Source of the DNA: Oceanidesulfovibrio marinus
GTDB taxonomy: Bacteria; Desulfobacterota; Desulfovibrionia; Desulfovibrionales; Desulfovibrionaceae
Length of the DNA stretch: 64,000 nt
NCBI RefSeq assembly: GCF_013085545.1
Contig: NZ_CP039543.1
Location: 3,131,322-3,195,321 of the forward strand
Direction: 5' to 3'
The notes beneath the pieces were generated by a model. The model searched no databases. It was not told the DNA's origin and worked only from the letters and a program-made list of their open reading frames with translations. A program made the translations under genes and the position numbers. This document shows positions 42,136-51,375 of the stretch, piece by piece (position 1 is the first letter of the stretch; every line of letters begins with the position of its first letter).

Positions 42136-43418
42136 TCCTGTTCGGAGTCAACCTTGCGACAATGCTGCTGATCGGGTTTCCGTTCATGGTCACCCTGTTG
42201 GCCTCGCTCATCATCTACGTCTACATCAACATGCCGGCCATTGCGCCCAAGCTGATCACCACCATGGTGCAGCAGGTCATCACCGGCGTGTCGCCGCCGG
42301 CCCTGGTCTGCGTGCCCATGTTCATTCTCAGCGCCAGCATCGTTACCTCAGGCGAGTCCTCGGCGCGGCTCATCCGCATGCTCAGAACGTTTGTGGGCCA
42401 CCTGCCCGGCGGGTTGCCCATCACCACCAACGCCAGCTGCACGCTCTTCGGCGCGGTGTCCGGCTCCACGCAGGCCACCGTGGCGGCCATCGGCGGCACC
42501 ATGCGGCCCATGCTCCTGGAGGCCGGCTACCCCAGCTCCTTCACCCTGGGGCTGATCATCAACTCCAGCGACATCGCCTTCCTCATCCCGCCCAGCATCG
42601 GCTTCATCGTGTACGGCGTGGCGACCAGCACCTCCATCGGCATGCTCTTCCTGGCAGGCATCCTGCCCGGCCTGATGATTCTCGTGCTGTTCTCGATCTA
42701 CTGCTACATCTACTCCAAGCGAAGGAACATTCCGCTGCTGCCCAAGGCGAGCTGGGCCAAGCGCGTGGGGGCCATCAAGGACGGGCTGCCCGTCATGGGC
42801 TTCCCCGTCATCATCGTCGGCGGCATCTACACCGGCTTTTTGAGCCCCACGGAGGCCGCCGCGGCGTCCGTGTTCTACGCCCTCATCCTGGAGCTCCTGG
42901 TCTACCGCAGCCTGACCTTCCCGCGGATCGTGGACTCCTTCTTGCAGACCGGCGTCATCACCGGCGTGGTCTTCATCCTCGTGGGCGCGGGCCAGGCATT
43001 CTCCTGGATGATCGGCTTCTTGCAGATCCCCCAGCAGTTCCTGCCGCCGCTGTTCGGAGCCGACCCGTCCATGATGCGTGTCATCCTCATCGTGGTCGCC
43101 TCCTACTTCGTGGCTTGCATGTTCGTCGATCCCATCGTGGCCATCTTCATCCTCAGCCCCATCTTCCAGCCCTATGTGGTCAGCGCCGGCGTCGACCCCA
43201 TCCTGCTGGGAACCCTGGTCACGCTCCAGGCCGCCATCGGCTCGGCCACGCCGCCCTTTGGCTGCGACATCTTCACGGCCCAGCTCATCTTCCGACGACC
43301 ATATCTGGAGGTTATCGGCCATTCGTTGCCGTTCCTGCTCATACTACTGCTGGCCACGGCCATATTGATCGTGTTCCCGCAGATCGCGCTCGTGCTGCCG
43401 AACATGGTGATGAATTAG
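42132..43418 (+). CDS. uehC: TRAP transporter large membrane subunit
   Basis: DctM-family permease of 428 residues with about 12 membrane helices. Family features are SPPALVCVPMFILSASIVTS, NASCTLFGAVSGSTQATVAA, SDIAFLIPPSIGFIVYGVAT, GFLSPTEAAAASVFYALILE and GSATPPFGCDIFTAQLIF. It follows uehB with an ATGA overlap and is followed 24 bases later by the stress protein gene. Confidence 0.95.
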   Translation: MILFGVNLATMLLIGFPFMVTLLASLIIYVYINMPAIAPKLITTMVQQVITGVSPPALVCVPMFILSASIVTSGESSARLIRMLRTFVGHLPGGLPITTNASCTLFGAVSGSTQATVAAIGGTMRPMLLEAGYPSSFTLGLIINSSDIAFLIPPSIGFIVYGVATSTSIGMLFLAGILPGLMILVLFSIYCYIYSKRRNIPLLPKASWAKRVGAIKDGLPVMGFPVIIVGGIYTGFLSPTEAAAASVFYALILELLVYRSLTFPRIVDSFLQTGVITGVVFILVGAGQAFSWMIGFLQIPQQFLPPLFGADPSMMRVILIVVASYFVACMFVDPIVAIFILSPIFQPYVVSAGVDPILLGTLVTLQAAIGSATPPFGCDIFTAQLIFRRPYLEVIGHSLPFLLILLLATAILIVFPQIALVLPNMVMN

Positions 43419-43442
43419 ACCCGAAGACACAGGAGAGAGCTC

Positions 43443-43880
43443 ATGGAATACAAGAACCTGCTTGTCCTGACGGACTTCTCCGAGGATGCCGAGCACGCCG
43501 TGCGCACATCCGTGGAGTTCGCCAAACGCTACGAGGCGTCCATCACCCTGCTCCATGTGATCCACGACAGCACCAACCTGAGCTTCATCCTGTCCGACGA
43601 CGAGTACCGCTCCGTGGACAACAAGATGGAAAAGCATGTGGAGCGCGCCTTCAAGGCGCTATTCGAGAAGGTCCCGGAGCTCAACTCCGTGCCCTGCAAG
43701 ACCAAGATACGGCGGGGCACGCCGTACATAAACTGCCTCTACGAGTTGGAAAAGGGCGACTACGATATCGTCTTTGCCGGCTCCCACGGCGAGTCCAGGG
43801 TCAAGCACGTGCTCATGGGCAGCACCTCGGAAAAAGTCCTGCGCAACTCGCCGGTCGACGTCTTCGTAACCAAACGCTGA
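43443..43880 (+). CDS. teaD: Universal stress protein, TeaD-like
   Basis: A 145-residue UspA-fold protein with VLTDFSEDAEHAVRTSVEFA and the nucleotide motif FAGSHGESRVKHVLMGSTSE. In Halomonas the ectoine TRAP genes teaABC are followed by the UspA-like teaD, which binds ATP and modulates the transporter; the same position here supports that role. Whether it acts in the same way in this organism is an inference. Confidence 0.88.
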   Translation: MEYKNLLVLTDFSEDAEHAVRTSVEFAKRYEASITLLHVIHDSTNLSFILSDDEYRSVDNKMEKHVERAFKALFEKVPELNSVPCKTKIRRGTPYINCLYELEKGDYDIVFAGSHGESRVKHVLMGSTSEKVLRNSPVDVFVTKR

Positions 43881-43934
43881 CCTGCTGATACAGCACGCAT
43901 TCCATGAACAAACCCATGCAACCCGAGTCCGAAA

Positions 43935-45320
43935 ATGCCTTGGCGACCCGATAAATCCATGCTCAAGCGGCCGGCGTACCTCTCGCTGGTGCAGCATGTC
44001 AGCGACGCCATCTCCCAGGGCCTGTTGGGGCCCGGCGAACGGCTGCCGGCGCAGCGGGAGCTTGCCGCCGAGATCGGCGTCAGCCTTCAGACCGTGAGCC
44101 GCGCCTACGAGGAGCTGCGCCGCCGCAACCTGGTGCAGGGCGAGGTGGGCCGTGGCACATTCGTCCAGGCGCGCGGCTACATAGAGGCCACGCCTTTCCG
44201 CGCCGACCGTCTGGCCGACACCACGGTGGATCTTTCCATCTACAAGCCCGTGGCCGCCTCCATCCACAAGGAGCGCATGAGCCGGACCCTGGCCCAGCTC
44301 AGCAAGGACGTGCCCGATGATGTGCTCTTCTCCTTCCGGCCCAACGAGGGCATACCGAGGCACATCGCGTCCGGCCGCGAGTGGCTGCGTATGTGCGGGC
44401 TGGATGTGGACCAGGACCGCGTGCTCATCACCAACGGCGTGACCCAGGGCACCACGGCCGCCCTGCTGACCGCGTGCAAGCCCGGCGGCACGGTGGTTGC
44501 CGAGGCCGTGGGCCATCACTCCCTGGCCGGCCTCTGCTCCTACCTGGGCCTGAAGCTCAAGGGGCTGACCATCGACGAGCACGGCATCGTGCCCGACGCC
44601 TTCGAGCGCGCCTGCGCCGAGTCCAAGGTCGAGGTGCTCTACCTCATTCCGAACCTAGCCAACCCCACCGTCACCCTCATGCCGGAGGACCGCCGCCAGG
44701 CCATTGTGGACATCGCCCGGGCCAACGACGTGTTCATTGTGGAAAACGACGTGCTGGGCCCGCTAGTGCCGCACAAGCCGCCGCCGCTGGCCGCCCTGGC
44801 CAAGGAGCGCACCTTCTATTTGACGAGCTTCACCAAGAGCATCATGCCCAGCCTGCGGAGCGGCTACATGGCCATCCCGCCCGGCATGCTGCTCACCACC
44901 CGCAACCGCCTGCTCGCTACCGCGTGGATGGCGACCCCTCTGATGGCCGAGATCGCCTCCCGCTGGGTGACGGACGGCACGGCCAAGGAGCTGGTGATGT
45001 GGCAGCGCAAGGCCATACATGAACGGAACCGAATCGCCGCGCACATTTTGGGAAATCTGGAGTTCCGCTCCAACCCCAACGCGATGCATATCTGGCTGTC
45101 GCTCACCGACCAGTGGAAGACGGACCAGTTCGTGGCCCAGGCGCAGAAACAGGGTGTGGCCATCGCGCCGTCCGGCCCCTTTGTGCTCGATCCTGACTCG
45201 GACGTGCGGGCGGTCCGCGTGTCCCTGGGCTCGGCCAACACGCGCAACCTCAAACGCGGGCTCCGCGTGCTCGCACAGCTCCTGAGCTTCGAGCCCGAGC
45301 TGATTCTCAACTCGTTCTGA
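43935..45320 (+). CDS. enuR: MocR/GntR-type regulator (EnuR-like)
   Basis: A 461-residue regulator. Residues 1-80 are a GntR winged helix (PAYLSLVQHVSDAISQGLLG, ERLPAQRELAAEIGVSLQTV). Residues 90-460 are a class I aminotransferase fold with ITNGVTQGTTAALLTACKPG, YLIPNLANPTVTLMPEDRRQ and the PLP-binding Lys 301 in TSFTKSIMPSLRSGYM. EnuR of ectoine users has this architecture and senses ectoine breakdown products through the PLP. It stands between the importer and catabolic genes, typical for enuR. Confidence 0.88.
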   Translation: MPWRPDKSMLKRPAYLSLVQHVSDAISQGLLGPGERLPAQRELAAEIGVSLQTVSRAYEELRRRNLVQGEVGRGTFVQARGYIEATPFRADRLADTTVDLSIYKPVAASIHKERMSRTLAQLSKDVPDDVLFSFRPNEGIPRHIASGREWLRMCGLDVDQDRVLITNGVTQGTTAALLTACKPGGTVVAEAVGHHSLAGLCSYLGLKLKGLTIDEHGIVPDAFERACAESKVEVLYLIPNLANPTVTLMPEDRRQAIVDIARANDVFIVENDVLGPLVPHKPPPLAALAKERTFYLTSFTKSIMPSLRSGYMAIPPGMLLTTRNRLLATAWMATPLMAEIASRWVTDGTAKELVMWQRKAIHERNRIAAHILGNLEFRSNPNAMHIWLSLTDQWKTDQFVAQAQKQGVAIAPSGPFVLDPDSDVRAVRVSLGSANTRNLKRGLRVLAQLLSFEPELILNSF

Positions 45321-45360
45321 TGTGGTGGCATGCATGGTTGCAGCAGGAGGCATTGCGTTC

Positions 45361-45369
45361 AAATTGTAC
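45361..45369. promoter_or_regulatory. Second copy of AAATTGTAC
   Basis: Identical to bases 38702-38710 and located in the 152-base gap before eutA. It may be a regulator half-site; it is too short to be certain. Confidence 0.3.
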
Positions 45370-45472
45370 TGACTTCAAAGCCGTTCTTGATGGAAATGAT
45401 CGTGTTGATGCCCTGACGCGCCGCGTGACTTGGCAAGAACAGCAGTTTAAATACTCATGATAACGGTGTGTT

Positions 45473-46318
45473 GTGAAACAGAACGGAATGACAGGCCGCA
45501 AAAATTGTTCTGGTGACGTACCTGCCGCGAAGAGCAGCGTCCCCATCGCCTTTGACGACGAAAGCTCCTTCACCCGGCTTGGCCTCATCCTGCTGGCCAC
45601 GGACATGACCACGGAGCAGGACTTCGCGCTCATGGCCCGCATCTGCGGCGGCGACCGGCTCCGGCTGCACGCCACCCGCGTGGCCTACGCCAACCCCGTG
45701 ACTCCGGAGAACCTCCGCGCCATGGGACCGCGCCTTGGCCAGGCGGCCGGCCTGCTCGCTCCGGTCATGCCGCTCAAGGCCGTCTACTTCAGCTGCACCT
45801 CGGGCTCGGCCGTGATCGGCGACGACGTGGTGGCTGCAGCCGTGCAGAACGCCATGCCGGCTGCGGACGGACAACCCGCGCCCAAAGCCGTCACCCCGCT
45901 CACAGCGGCCACTGCCGCCTGCTCCGCCCTGGGCGTCTCCAGGCTCTGCATGCTCACGCCATACACCGAGGACTCCACCAAAGCGGTGGTCGGCTACTTT
46001 GTGGATCACGGCGTGGAGGCCAGCCACGTCTCCTACCTCGGCCTGGGGGACGACCGGGACATGGCGCGCATCACTACCGATTCTCTGGTGCAGGCTGCCA
46101 AAGAGGCCGTAGCCAGGAGCGCCGGCCCTGCCCCCCAGGCATTGTTCATCTCCTGCACCGCATTGCGTTCCATGCAGACCGCAGCACAAATTGAACAGAA
46201 AATCGGCATACCTGTAATAACAAGCAACCAAGCCGCAGCCTGGTACTCCTTTAAAACCGCAGGTATCGACACCTCGGCGGCCCCATTCGGCCGGCTGATG
46301 ACCAAGGATATTCCATGA
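45473..46318 (+). CDS. eutA: EutA: Asp/Glu racemase-like enzyme of hydroxyectoine use
   Basis: A 281-residue protein of the Asp/Glu racemase, maleate isomerase and arylmalonate decarboxylase superfamily. The two catalytic cysteines are in VYFSCTSGSAVIGDDVVAAA and LFISCTALRSMQTAAQIEQ, and TPYTEDSTKAVVGYFVDHGV lies between them. The eutABC trio in this order is found only in clusters for 5-hydroxyectoine. The start is a GTG at 45473 with no strong ribosome site; another in-frame ATG lies 15 bases on. The exact reaction is not settled in the literature. Confidence 0.86.
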   Translation: MKQNGMTGRKNCSGDVPAAKSSVPIAFDDESSFTRLGLILLATDMTTEQDFALMARICGGDRLRLHATRVAYANPVTPENLRAMGPRLGQAAGLLAPVMPLKAVYFSCTSGSAVIGDDVVAAAVQNAMPAADGQPAPKAVTPLTAATAACSALGVSRLCMLTPYTEDSTKAVVGYFVDHGVEASHVSYLGLGDDRDMARITTDSLVQAAKEAVARSAGPAPQALFISCTALRSMQTAAQIEQKIGIPVITSNQAAAWYSFKTAGIDTSAAPFGRLMTKDIP

Positions 46319-47325
46319 CTCCCGCCGCCAACCACAGAGCCGTGACCATGCGCGACGTGCTGCGCGCCAGGCAGCGTATCGCCGCAACCATCCGGCGCAC
46401 GCCCATGGCTGCCTCAAGCAGTCTGGAGAAAATTCTCGGCGCGCCCGTGTTTCTCAAGCTGGAGCATTGCCAGGTGACCGGCAGCTTCAAGCTGCGCGGC
46501 GCGGCCAACGCCGTGTTCTCCCTGAGTGATGCGGACAAGGAGCGCGGCGTGGTGGGCGTCTCCACCGGTAACTACGGCCGCGCCCTGGCCCATGCCGCCA
46601 GGCAGGCCGGCGTCCGCTGCATCATCTGCATGTCCAGGCTCGTGCCGGCCAACAAGGTGGAGGCCGTCCGCGCCCTGGGCGCCGAGGTGCGCATCCTGGG
46701 AGAAAGCCAGGACGAGGCTCAGGAAGAGGTGGATCGGCTGGTAGCCGAGGAGCACATGATCATGCTGCCGCCCTTCGACCATCCCGACGTCATTGCCGGA
46801 CAGGGAACGCTGGGGCTGGAAACCATGGAGGATTGCCCGGAGGCGGGCACGCTCCTGGTGCCCCTTTCCGGCGGCGGCCTGGCGGCCGGCGTGGCCCTGG
46901 CGGCCAAGACCCTGGCCCTGAACATCCGCGTGGTCGGCGTGAGCATGGAACGCGGCGCGGCCATGCACGCCAGCCTGCAGGCCGGCAAACCCGTGCAGGT
47001 GCGCGAGTATCCCAGCCTGGCCGACTCCCTGGGCGGCGGCGTGGGCCTGGACAACCAATACACCTTTGCCATGGTCCGCGACCTCCTCGACGACGTGGTG
47101 CTGCTTTCCGAGACCGAGATCGCGGCCGGCGTGCGACACATCTACTGGAAGGAAGGCGAGATCGTGGAAGGCGCGGCGGCCGTGGGCGTGGCCGCGATTC
47201 TGGCCGGCAAGGTCAAGGCGAAGACCGACGCTCCGGTGGTCGCGCTGCTTTCGGGCCGGAACATCGACCACGCCCTGCACTACCGCATTATTTCCGGCGA
47301 GGACGTGGACCTCGCCGCCGAATGA
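46315..47325 (+). CDS. eutB: EutB: threonine dehydratase-like PLP enzyme
   Basis: A 336-residue fold-type II PLP enzyme. The Schiff-base Lys is in CQVTGSFKLRGAANAVFSLS, the phosphate loop in VPLSGGGLAAGVALAAKTLA, and SADSLGGG-like ADSLGGGVGLDNQYTFAMVR is shared with serine/threonine dehydratases. In ectoine clusters EutB works with EutA and EutC on hydroxyectoine-derived substrate. It overlaps the eutA stop by four bases. Confidence 0.9.
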   Translation: MTPAANHRAVTMRDVLRARQRIAATIRRTPMAASSSLEKILGAPVFLKLEHCQVTGSFKLRGAANAVFSLSDADKERGVVGVSTGNYGRALAHAARQAGVRCIICMSRLVPANKVEAVRALGAEVRILGESQDEAQEEVDRLVAEEHMIMLPPFDHPDVIAGQGTLGLETMEDCPEAGTLLVPLSGGGLAAGVALAAKTLALNIRVVGVSMERGAAMHASLQAGKPVQVREYPSLADSLGGGVGLDNQYTFAMVRDLLDDVVLLSETEIAAGVRHIYWKEGEIVEGAAAVGVAAILAGKVKAKTDAPVVALLSGRNIDHALHYRIISGEDVDLAAE

Positions 47326-47343
47326 ACAGACCAAGGAAGTGAT

Positions 47344-48336
47344 ATGGCGACTATCAAGATTCTGACGGAAGCCGAGCTCAAAAGCTGCGTACAGCTCAAC
47401 CCGGAGGCCGTGGCCTGCGTCGAAGACGCATTCCGCACCCTGGCCGGCGGCGGCGTTGTCATGCCGCCCATCCTGCGCCTGGACATCGAGGAGAACAACG
47501 GCGAGGTGGACGTCAAGACCGCCTACGTGCCCGGCCTGGACAGCTTCGCCATCAAGATCAGCCCCGGCTTTTTCGACAACCCCAAGATCGGCCTGCCCAG
47601 CCTTAACGGTCTGATGACCCTGTTCAGCGCCAAGACCGGCCTGGTGGAGGCGCTGCTCTTGGACAATGGCTACCTTACGGCCGTGCGCACCGCCGCGGCA
47701 GGCGCCGTGGCCGCCAGGAACCTCTCGCGCGAGGACTCCGAGACCGTCACCGTTCTGGGAGCCGGCGAGCAGGGACGGCTGCAGCTCGAAGCCATCAGCC
47801 TGGTGCGGCCGGTGAAGCGCGCCCGCTACTGGGCCCCGCACATCGAGTCGGCCCAGAAAGCCGCCGCGCTCATGGCCGACAGACTGAACATCGAGGTCAC
47901 GGCCCAGACCGACGCCCAGGCCGCGGTTACGGGCGCGGACATCGTGGTCACGGCCACCCCGGCTACCTCGCCCATCCTCATGGCCGACTGGCTGGAACCC
48001 GGCCAGACCGCCATCTGCATGGGGTCGGACGCCGAGCACAAGAACGAGCTGGAGCCCGCGGCCATTGCCAAGGCCGACGCCTACGTGCCGGACCGCCTCT
48101 CCCAGGTGCGCATTCTGGGCGAGCTGCACCACGCCATCGATGCCGGCATCGTGGCTCCGAACGCAGACTTCGCCGAGCTCGGCGAGGTCATCGCCGGCAT
48201 GAAGACCGGCCGCGCAAGCGACCTGGACATTGTCATCGCCGACCTGACCGGCACGGGCCTGCAGGATACGGCAATCGCCACCTTTGCTTTCCAACGCGCC
48301 ATGGCTTCCGGCTGCGGCGCCGATTTCGAATCATAA
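47344..48336 (+). CDS. eutC: EutC: ornithine cyclodeaminase-like enzyme
   Basis: A 330-residue NAD-binding protein of the ornithine cyclodeaminase / mu-crystallin family, with DVKTAYVPGLDSFAIKISPG, YLTAVRTAAAGAVAARNLSR, TVTVLGAGEQGRLQLEAISL (Rossmann Gly motif), VVTATPATSPILMADWLEPG and ICMGSDAEHKNELEPAAIAK. It fits EutC. Nineteen bases after eutB, with AAGGAAGTG before the ATG. Confidence 0.92.
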   Translation: MATIKILTEAELKSCVQLNPEAVACVEDAFRTLAGGGVVMPPILRLDIEENNGEVDVKTAYVPGLDSFAIKISPGFFDNPKIGLPSLNGLMTLFSAKTGLVEALLLDNGYLTAVRTAAAGAVAARNLSREDSETVTVLGAGEQGRLQLEAISLVRPVKRARYWAPHIESAQKAAALMADRLNIEVTAQTDAQAAVTGADIVVTATPATSPILMADWLEPGQTAICMGSDAEHKNELEPAAIAKADAYVPDRLSQVRILGELHHAIDAGIVAPNADFAELGEVIAGMKTGRASDLDIVIADLTGTGLQDTAIATFAFQRAMASGCGADFES

Positions 48337-48345
48337 GGAACTGAC

Positions 48346-49536
48346 ATGCAAAATCAGGTAACACCGACTTTGTTCTTCACCCGCGAGGAGTTTGCCGAGC
48401 GGCTGGCCAAAACCCGCGCCGCCATGGAGGCGCGCGGCATCGAGCTGCTCATCGTCACCGATCCTTCCAACATGGCCTGGCTCACGGGCTATGACGGCTG
48501 GTCTTTCTACGTGCACCAGTGCGTCATCGTACCCATGGACCAGGACCCCATCTGGTACGGCCGCGGCCAGGACCGCAACGGCGCCATGCGCACGTCCTAC
48601 CTGGACCACGACCGACTCATCGGCTACCCGGACCACTACGTCCAGAACCCGGAGCAGCACCCCATGGACTACCTCTCCGAGCGGCTCAAGGAGCGCGGCC
48701 TGGACGGTCTGGTCACCGGCGTGGAGATGGACAACTACTACTTCTCGGCCGCGGCATTCGCCGCGCTCACGCGGAACCTGCCCAAGGCCACGTTCAAGGA
48801 CGCCACGGCCCTGGTCAACTGGCAGCGCGCCGTGAAGTCCAACCAGGAAATCGAGTACATGCGCACGGCCGCGCGCATCGTGGAGGCCATGCACAAGCGC
48901 ATCGCCGAGAAGGTGGAGCCCGGCATGCGCAAGTGCGACCTCGTGGCCGAGATCTATGATGTGGCCATCCGCGGTGTGGACGGCGCCGGCGGCGACTACC
49001 CGGCCATCGTGCCTCTGCTGCCCTCGGGCGAGGACGCCTCGGCCCCGCACCTGACCTGGGACGACAAGCCCATGCGTAGCGGCGAGGGTACGTTCTTCGA
49101 AATCGCGGGCTGCTATCACCGCTACCACTGCCCGCTCTCGCGCACCGTGTTCCTGGGCACGCCGCCGCAGTACTACCTGGAGGCGGAAAAGGCCGTGCTG
49201 GAAGGCATGGAGGCCGGCCTTGCCGCGGCCAAGCCCGGCAACACCTGCGAGGACGTGGCCATCGCCTTCTTCGACGTGCTGGAGCGCTACGGCATCACCA
49301 AGGACAATCGCACCGGCTACCCCATCGGCCTGAGCTACCCGCCGGACTGGGGCGAGCGAACCATGAGCCTGCGCCGCGGCGACAAAACCGTGCTGCAGCC
49401 GAACATGACCTTCCACTTCATGACCGGCCTGTGGCAGGATTCCTGGGGACTGGAGCTGACCGAGTCCATCGTCATCACCCCGGGTGGAGCCGAGACGCTG
49501 GCCAACCTGGACCGAAGCCTGGTGATCAAGAAGTAA
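48346..49536 (+). CDS. eutD: Ectoine hydrolase EutD/DoeA
   Basis: Opens the ectoine ring to N-acetyl-2,4-diaminobutyrate. The 396 residues have the creatinase/prolidase (M24) pita-bread fold without the full metal-binding set. Diagnostic stretches are DPSNMAWLTGYDGWSFYVHQ, YGRGQDRNGAMRTSYLDHDR, GVEMDNYYFSAAAFAALTRN, FFEIAGCYHRYHCPLSRTVF and TGYPIGLSYPPDWGERTMSL, as in known DoeA/EutD. Ten bases after eutC. Confidence 0.94.
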   Translation: MQNQVTPTLFFTREEFAERLAKTRAAMEARGIELLIVTDPSNMAWLTGYDGWSFYVHQCVIVPMDQDPIWYGRGQDRNGAMRTSYLDHDRLIGYPDHYVQNPEQHPMDYLSERLKERGLDGLVTGVEMDNYYFSAAAFAALTRNLPKATFKDATALVNWQRAVKSNQEIEYMRTAARIVEAMHKRIAEKVEPGMRKCDLVAEIYDVAIRGVDGAGGDYPAIVPLLPSGEDASAPHLTWDDKPMRSGEGTFFEIAGCYHRYHCPLSRTVFLGTPPQYYLEAEKAVLEGMEAGLAAAKPGNTCEDVAIAFFDVLERYGITKDNRTGYPIGLSYPPDWGERTMSLRRGDKTVLQPNMTFHFMTGLWQDSWGLELTESIVITPGGAETLANLDRSLVIKK

Positions 49537-49636
49537 TGACGGGCGCACGTGGGAGCGGGGGTTCTTCGCTCCGCTCCCGCGCCCACTTTTGCGACATCCG
49601 CCCTCAGCCCGGCGGAGAACTCCGCGGAAGGCGACC

Positions 49637-50122
49637 ATGCCCAAGCTCGACGAGTACGACCTCAAGATTTTGCGCGTATTGCAGCAGGACGGCCGCATTA
49701 CCAAGCTGAAGCTGGCCGAGGCCGTGAACCTCTCGCCCAGCCCCACCTGGGAACGTTTGCGCAAGCTGGAGGAAGCCGGCATCATTACGGGCTACTCCGC
49801 CCGCCTGGACGTGCGCAAGATCGCACCCATCACCACGGTCATGGTCGAGGTTGTGCTCAAGCGCCACCAGCGCGAGGACTTCGAGCACTTCGAAAGCGCC
49901 ATTCAGCAGATGCCTGAGGTTGTAGAGTGCATGGCCACGGGCGGCGGCCTGGACTATATGATGCGCGTGGTAACCACGGACGTGGACAGCTACCAGCGGT
50001 TCATGGACCGGCTGCTGGAGAGCGACATCGGCATCGACCGCTACTTCAGCTACATCGTCACCAAGCCGGTCAAAAAAAGCGCCGGCCCGTCCCTGGACGC
50101 GCTTCTGGAAAAACTCTCCTGA
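49637..50122 (+). CDS. asnR: Lrp/AsnC-type regulator (AsnR/DoeX-like)
   Basis: A 161-residue feast/famine regulator. Winged helix: PKLDEYDLKILRVLQQDGRI, KLKLAEAVNLSPSPTWERLR, LEEAGIITGYSARLDVRKIA. RAM ligand domain: VMVEVVLKRHQREDFEHFES and VVECMATGGGLDYMMRVVTT. Many ectoine clusters carry such a second regulator (AsnR, or DoeX in Halomonas) next to eutD. I chose the ATG at 49637; a longer frame starts at 49589. Confidence 0.9.
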   Translation: MPKLDEYDLKILRVLQQDGRITKLKLAEAVNLSPSPTWERLRKLEEAGIITGYSARLDVRKIAPITTVMVEVVLKRHQREDFEHFESAIQQMPEVVECMATGGGLDYMMRVVTTDVDSYQRFMDRLLESDIGIDRYFSYIVTKPVKKSAGPSLDALLEKLS

Positions 50123-50237
50123 AACAGGCCGACCGGCCGAAAAAATCCTCGAAACCCCCAGCCAATTCAGAAGCACCCTCTGCGCCTCCGCTGGTAGCAT
50201 GCCGTTCAATTAATCACGCTACTAACGGAGGGCGTAT

Positions 50238-51365
50238 ATGAAGATTGGTGTACCCAAGGAAATAAAGATCAAGGAGAAGCGCGTCGGGCTGGTTCCCGAG
50301 AGCGTCGCCGAGCTGGTCCACGACGGGCACCGGGTGCTGGTCGAGGCGGCCGCCGGCGAGGGAATCGGCAAGAGCGACGAAGCGTACGCCGAGGCCGGTG
50401 CCACCATCGTACCCACGGCGGCGGAGATCTTCGCCACCGCCGACATGATCGTGAAGGTCAAGGAGCCCCAGCCGGCCGAGTGCGCCATGCTCCGTTCCGG
50501 CCAGATCCTCTTCACCTACCTCCATCTCGCGCCCGATCCGGAGCAGACCCAGGCGCTTATCGCATCCGACTGCGTCGCCATCGCCTACGAGACCGTGACC
50601 TCGCCCAGGGGCGGTCTGCCGCTGCTTTCTCCCATGTCCGAGGTGGCCGGCCGCATGTCCGTGCAGGCCGGTGCCCACTGTCTGGAAGGCACGGCCGGCG
50701 GCTCCGGCATTCTGCTGGGCGGCGTTCCCGGCGTGGAGCCGGCAAAGGTCGTGGTCCTGGGCGCGGGCGTTGCCGGCAGCCACGCCATCGAGATGGCCGT
50801 GGGCGCCGGGGCCGAGGTCGTCGCCCTGGAGCGCAGCCCCGAGCGGCTGCGCAGCCTGGACACCCAGTACGGCGGCCGCGTCAAAAACGTCTTTTCCACC
50901 AAAGCGGCCATCGAGCGCCACGTGGTTGACGCCGACCTGGTCATCGGCACGGTGCTCATCCCCGGCGCTTCCGCGCCCAAGCTCATCTCGCGCGACCTGG
51001 TCTCCCGCATGAAGACCGGCTCGGCCATTGTGGACGTGGCCGTGGACCAGGGCGGCTGCGCCGAGACCACCCGCCCCACCACCCATGACGACCCCACATT
51101 CATCGTGGACGGCGTTGTCCACTACTGCGTGGCCAACATGCCCGGCGGCGTGGCCCGGACCTCCACCTACGCCCTGAACCACGCGACCCTGGAGTACGCG
51201 CGCAAGCTGGCCGCTCGCGGCCTGGACGCCCTGAAGGACGATCCGCACTTCCTCAACGGGCTCAACATCTACCGCGGTTCCGTGACGTACGAAGCCGTCG
51301 CCCGTGACCTGGGCCTCGACTACCTCAACCCGAACCAGGCTTTGACGCTCCGACAAGCCGTATAG
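50238..51365 (+). CDS. ald: Alanine dehydrogenase
   Basis: Reversible NAD-dependent deamination of L-alanine to pyruvate and ammonia. The 375 residues start [20 protein letters not shown], with [40 protein letters not shown] (NAD motif), [20 protein letters not shown] and [20 protein letters not shown]. Its place between the regulator and the semialdehyde genes suggests it recycles alanine formed when the transaminase uses pyruvate. It is not a standard ectoine gene. Confidence 0.95.
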   Translation: MKIGVPKEIKIKEKRVGLVPESVAELVHDGHRVLVEAAAGEGIGKSDEAYAEAGATIVPTAAEIFATADMIVKVKEPQPAECAMLRSGQILFTYLHLAPDPEQTQALIASDCVAIAYETVTSPRGGLPLLSPMSEVAGRMSVQAGAHCLEGTAGGSGILLGGVPGVEPAKVVVLGAGVAGSHAIEMAVGAGAEVVALERSPERLRSLDTQYGGRVKNVFSTKAAIERHVVDADLVIGTVLIPGASAPKLISRDLVSRMKTGSAIVDVAVDQGGCAETTRPTTHDDPTFIVDGVVHYCVANMPGGVARTSTYALNHATLEYARKLAARGLDALKDDPHFLNGLNIYRGSVTYEAVARDLGLDYLNPNQALTLRQAV

Positions 51366-51375
51366 GTGGTGCGCC

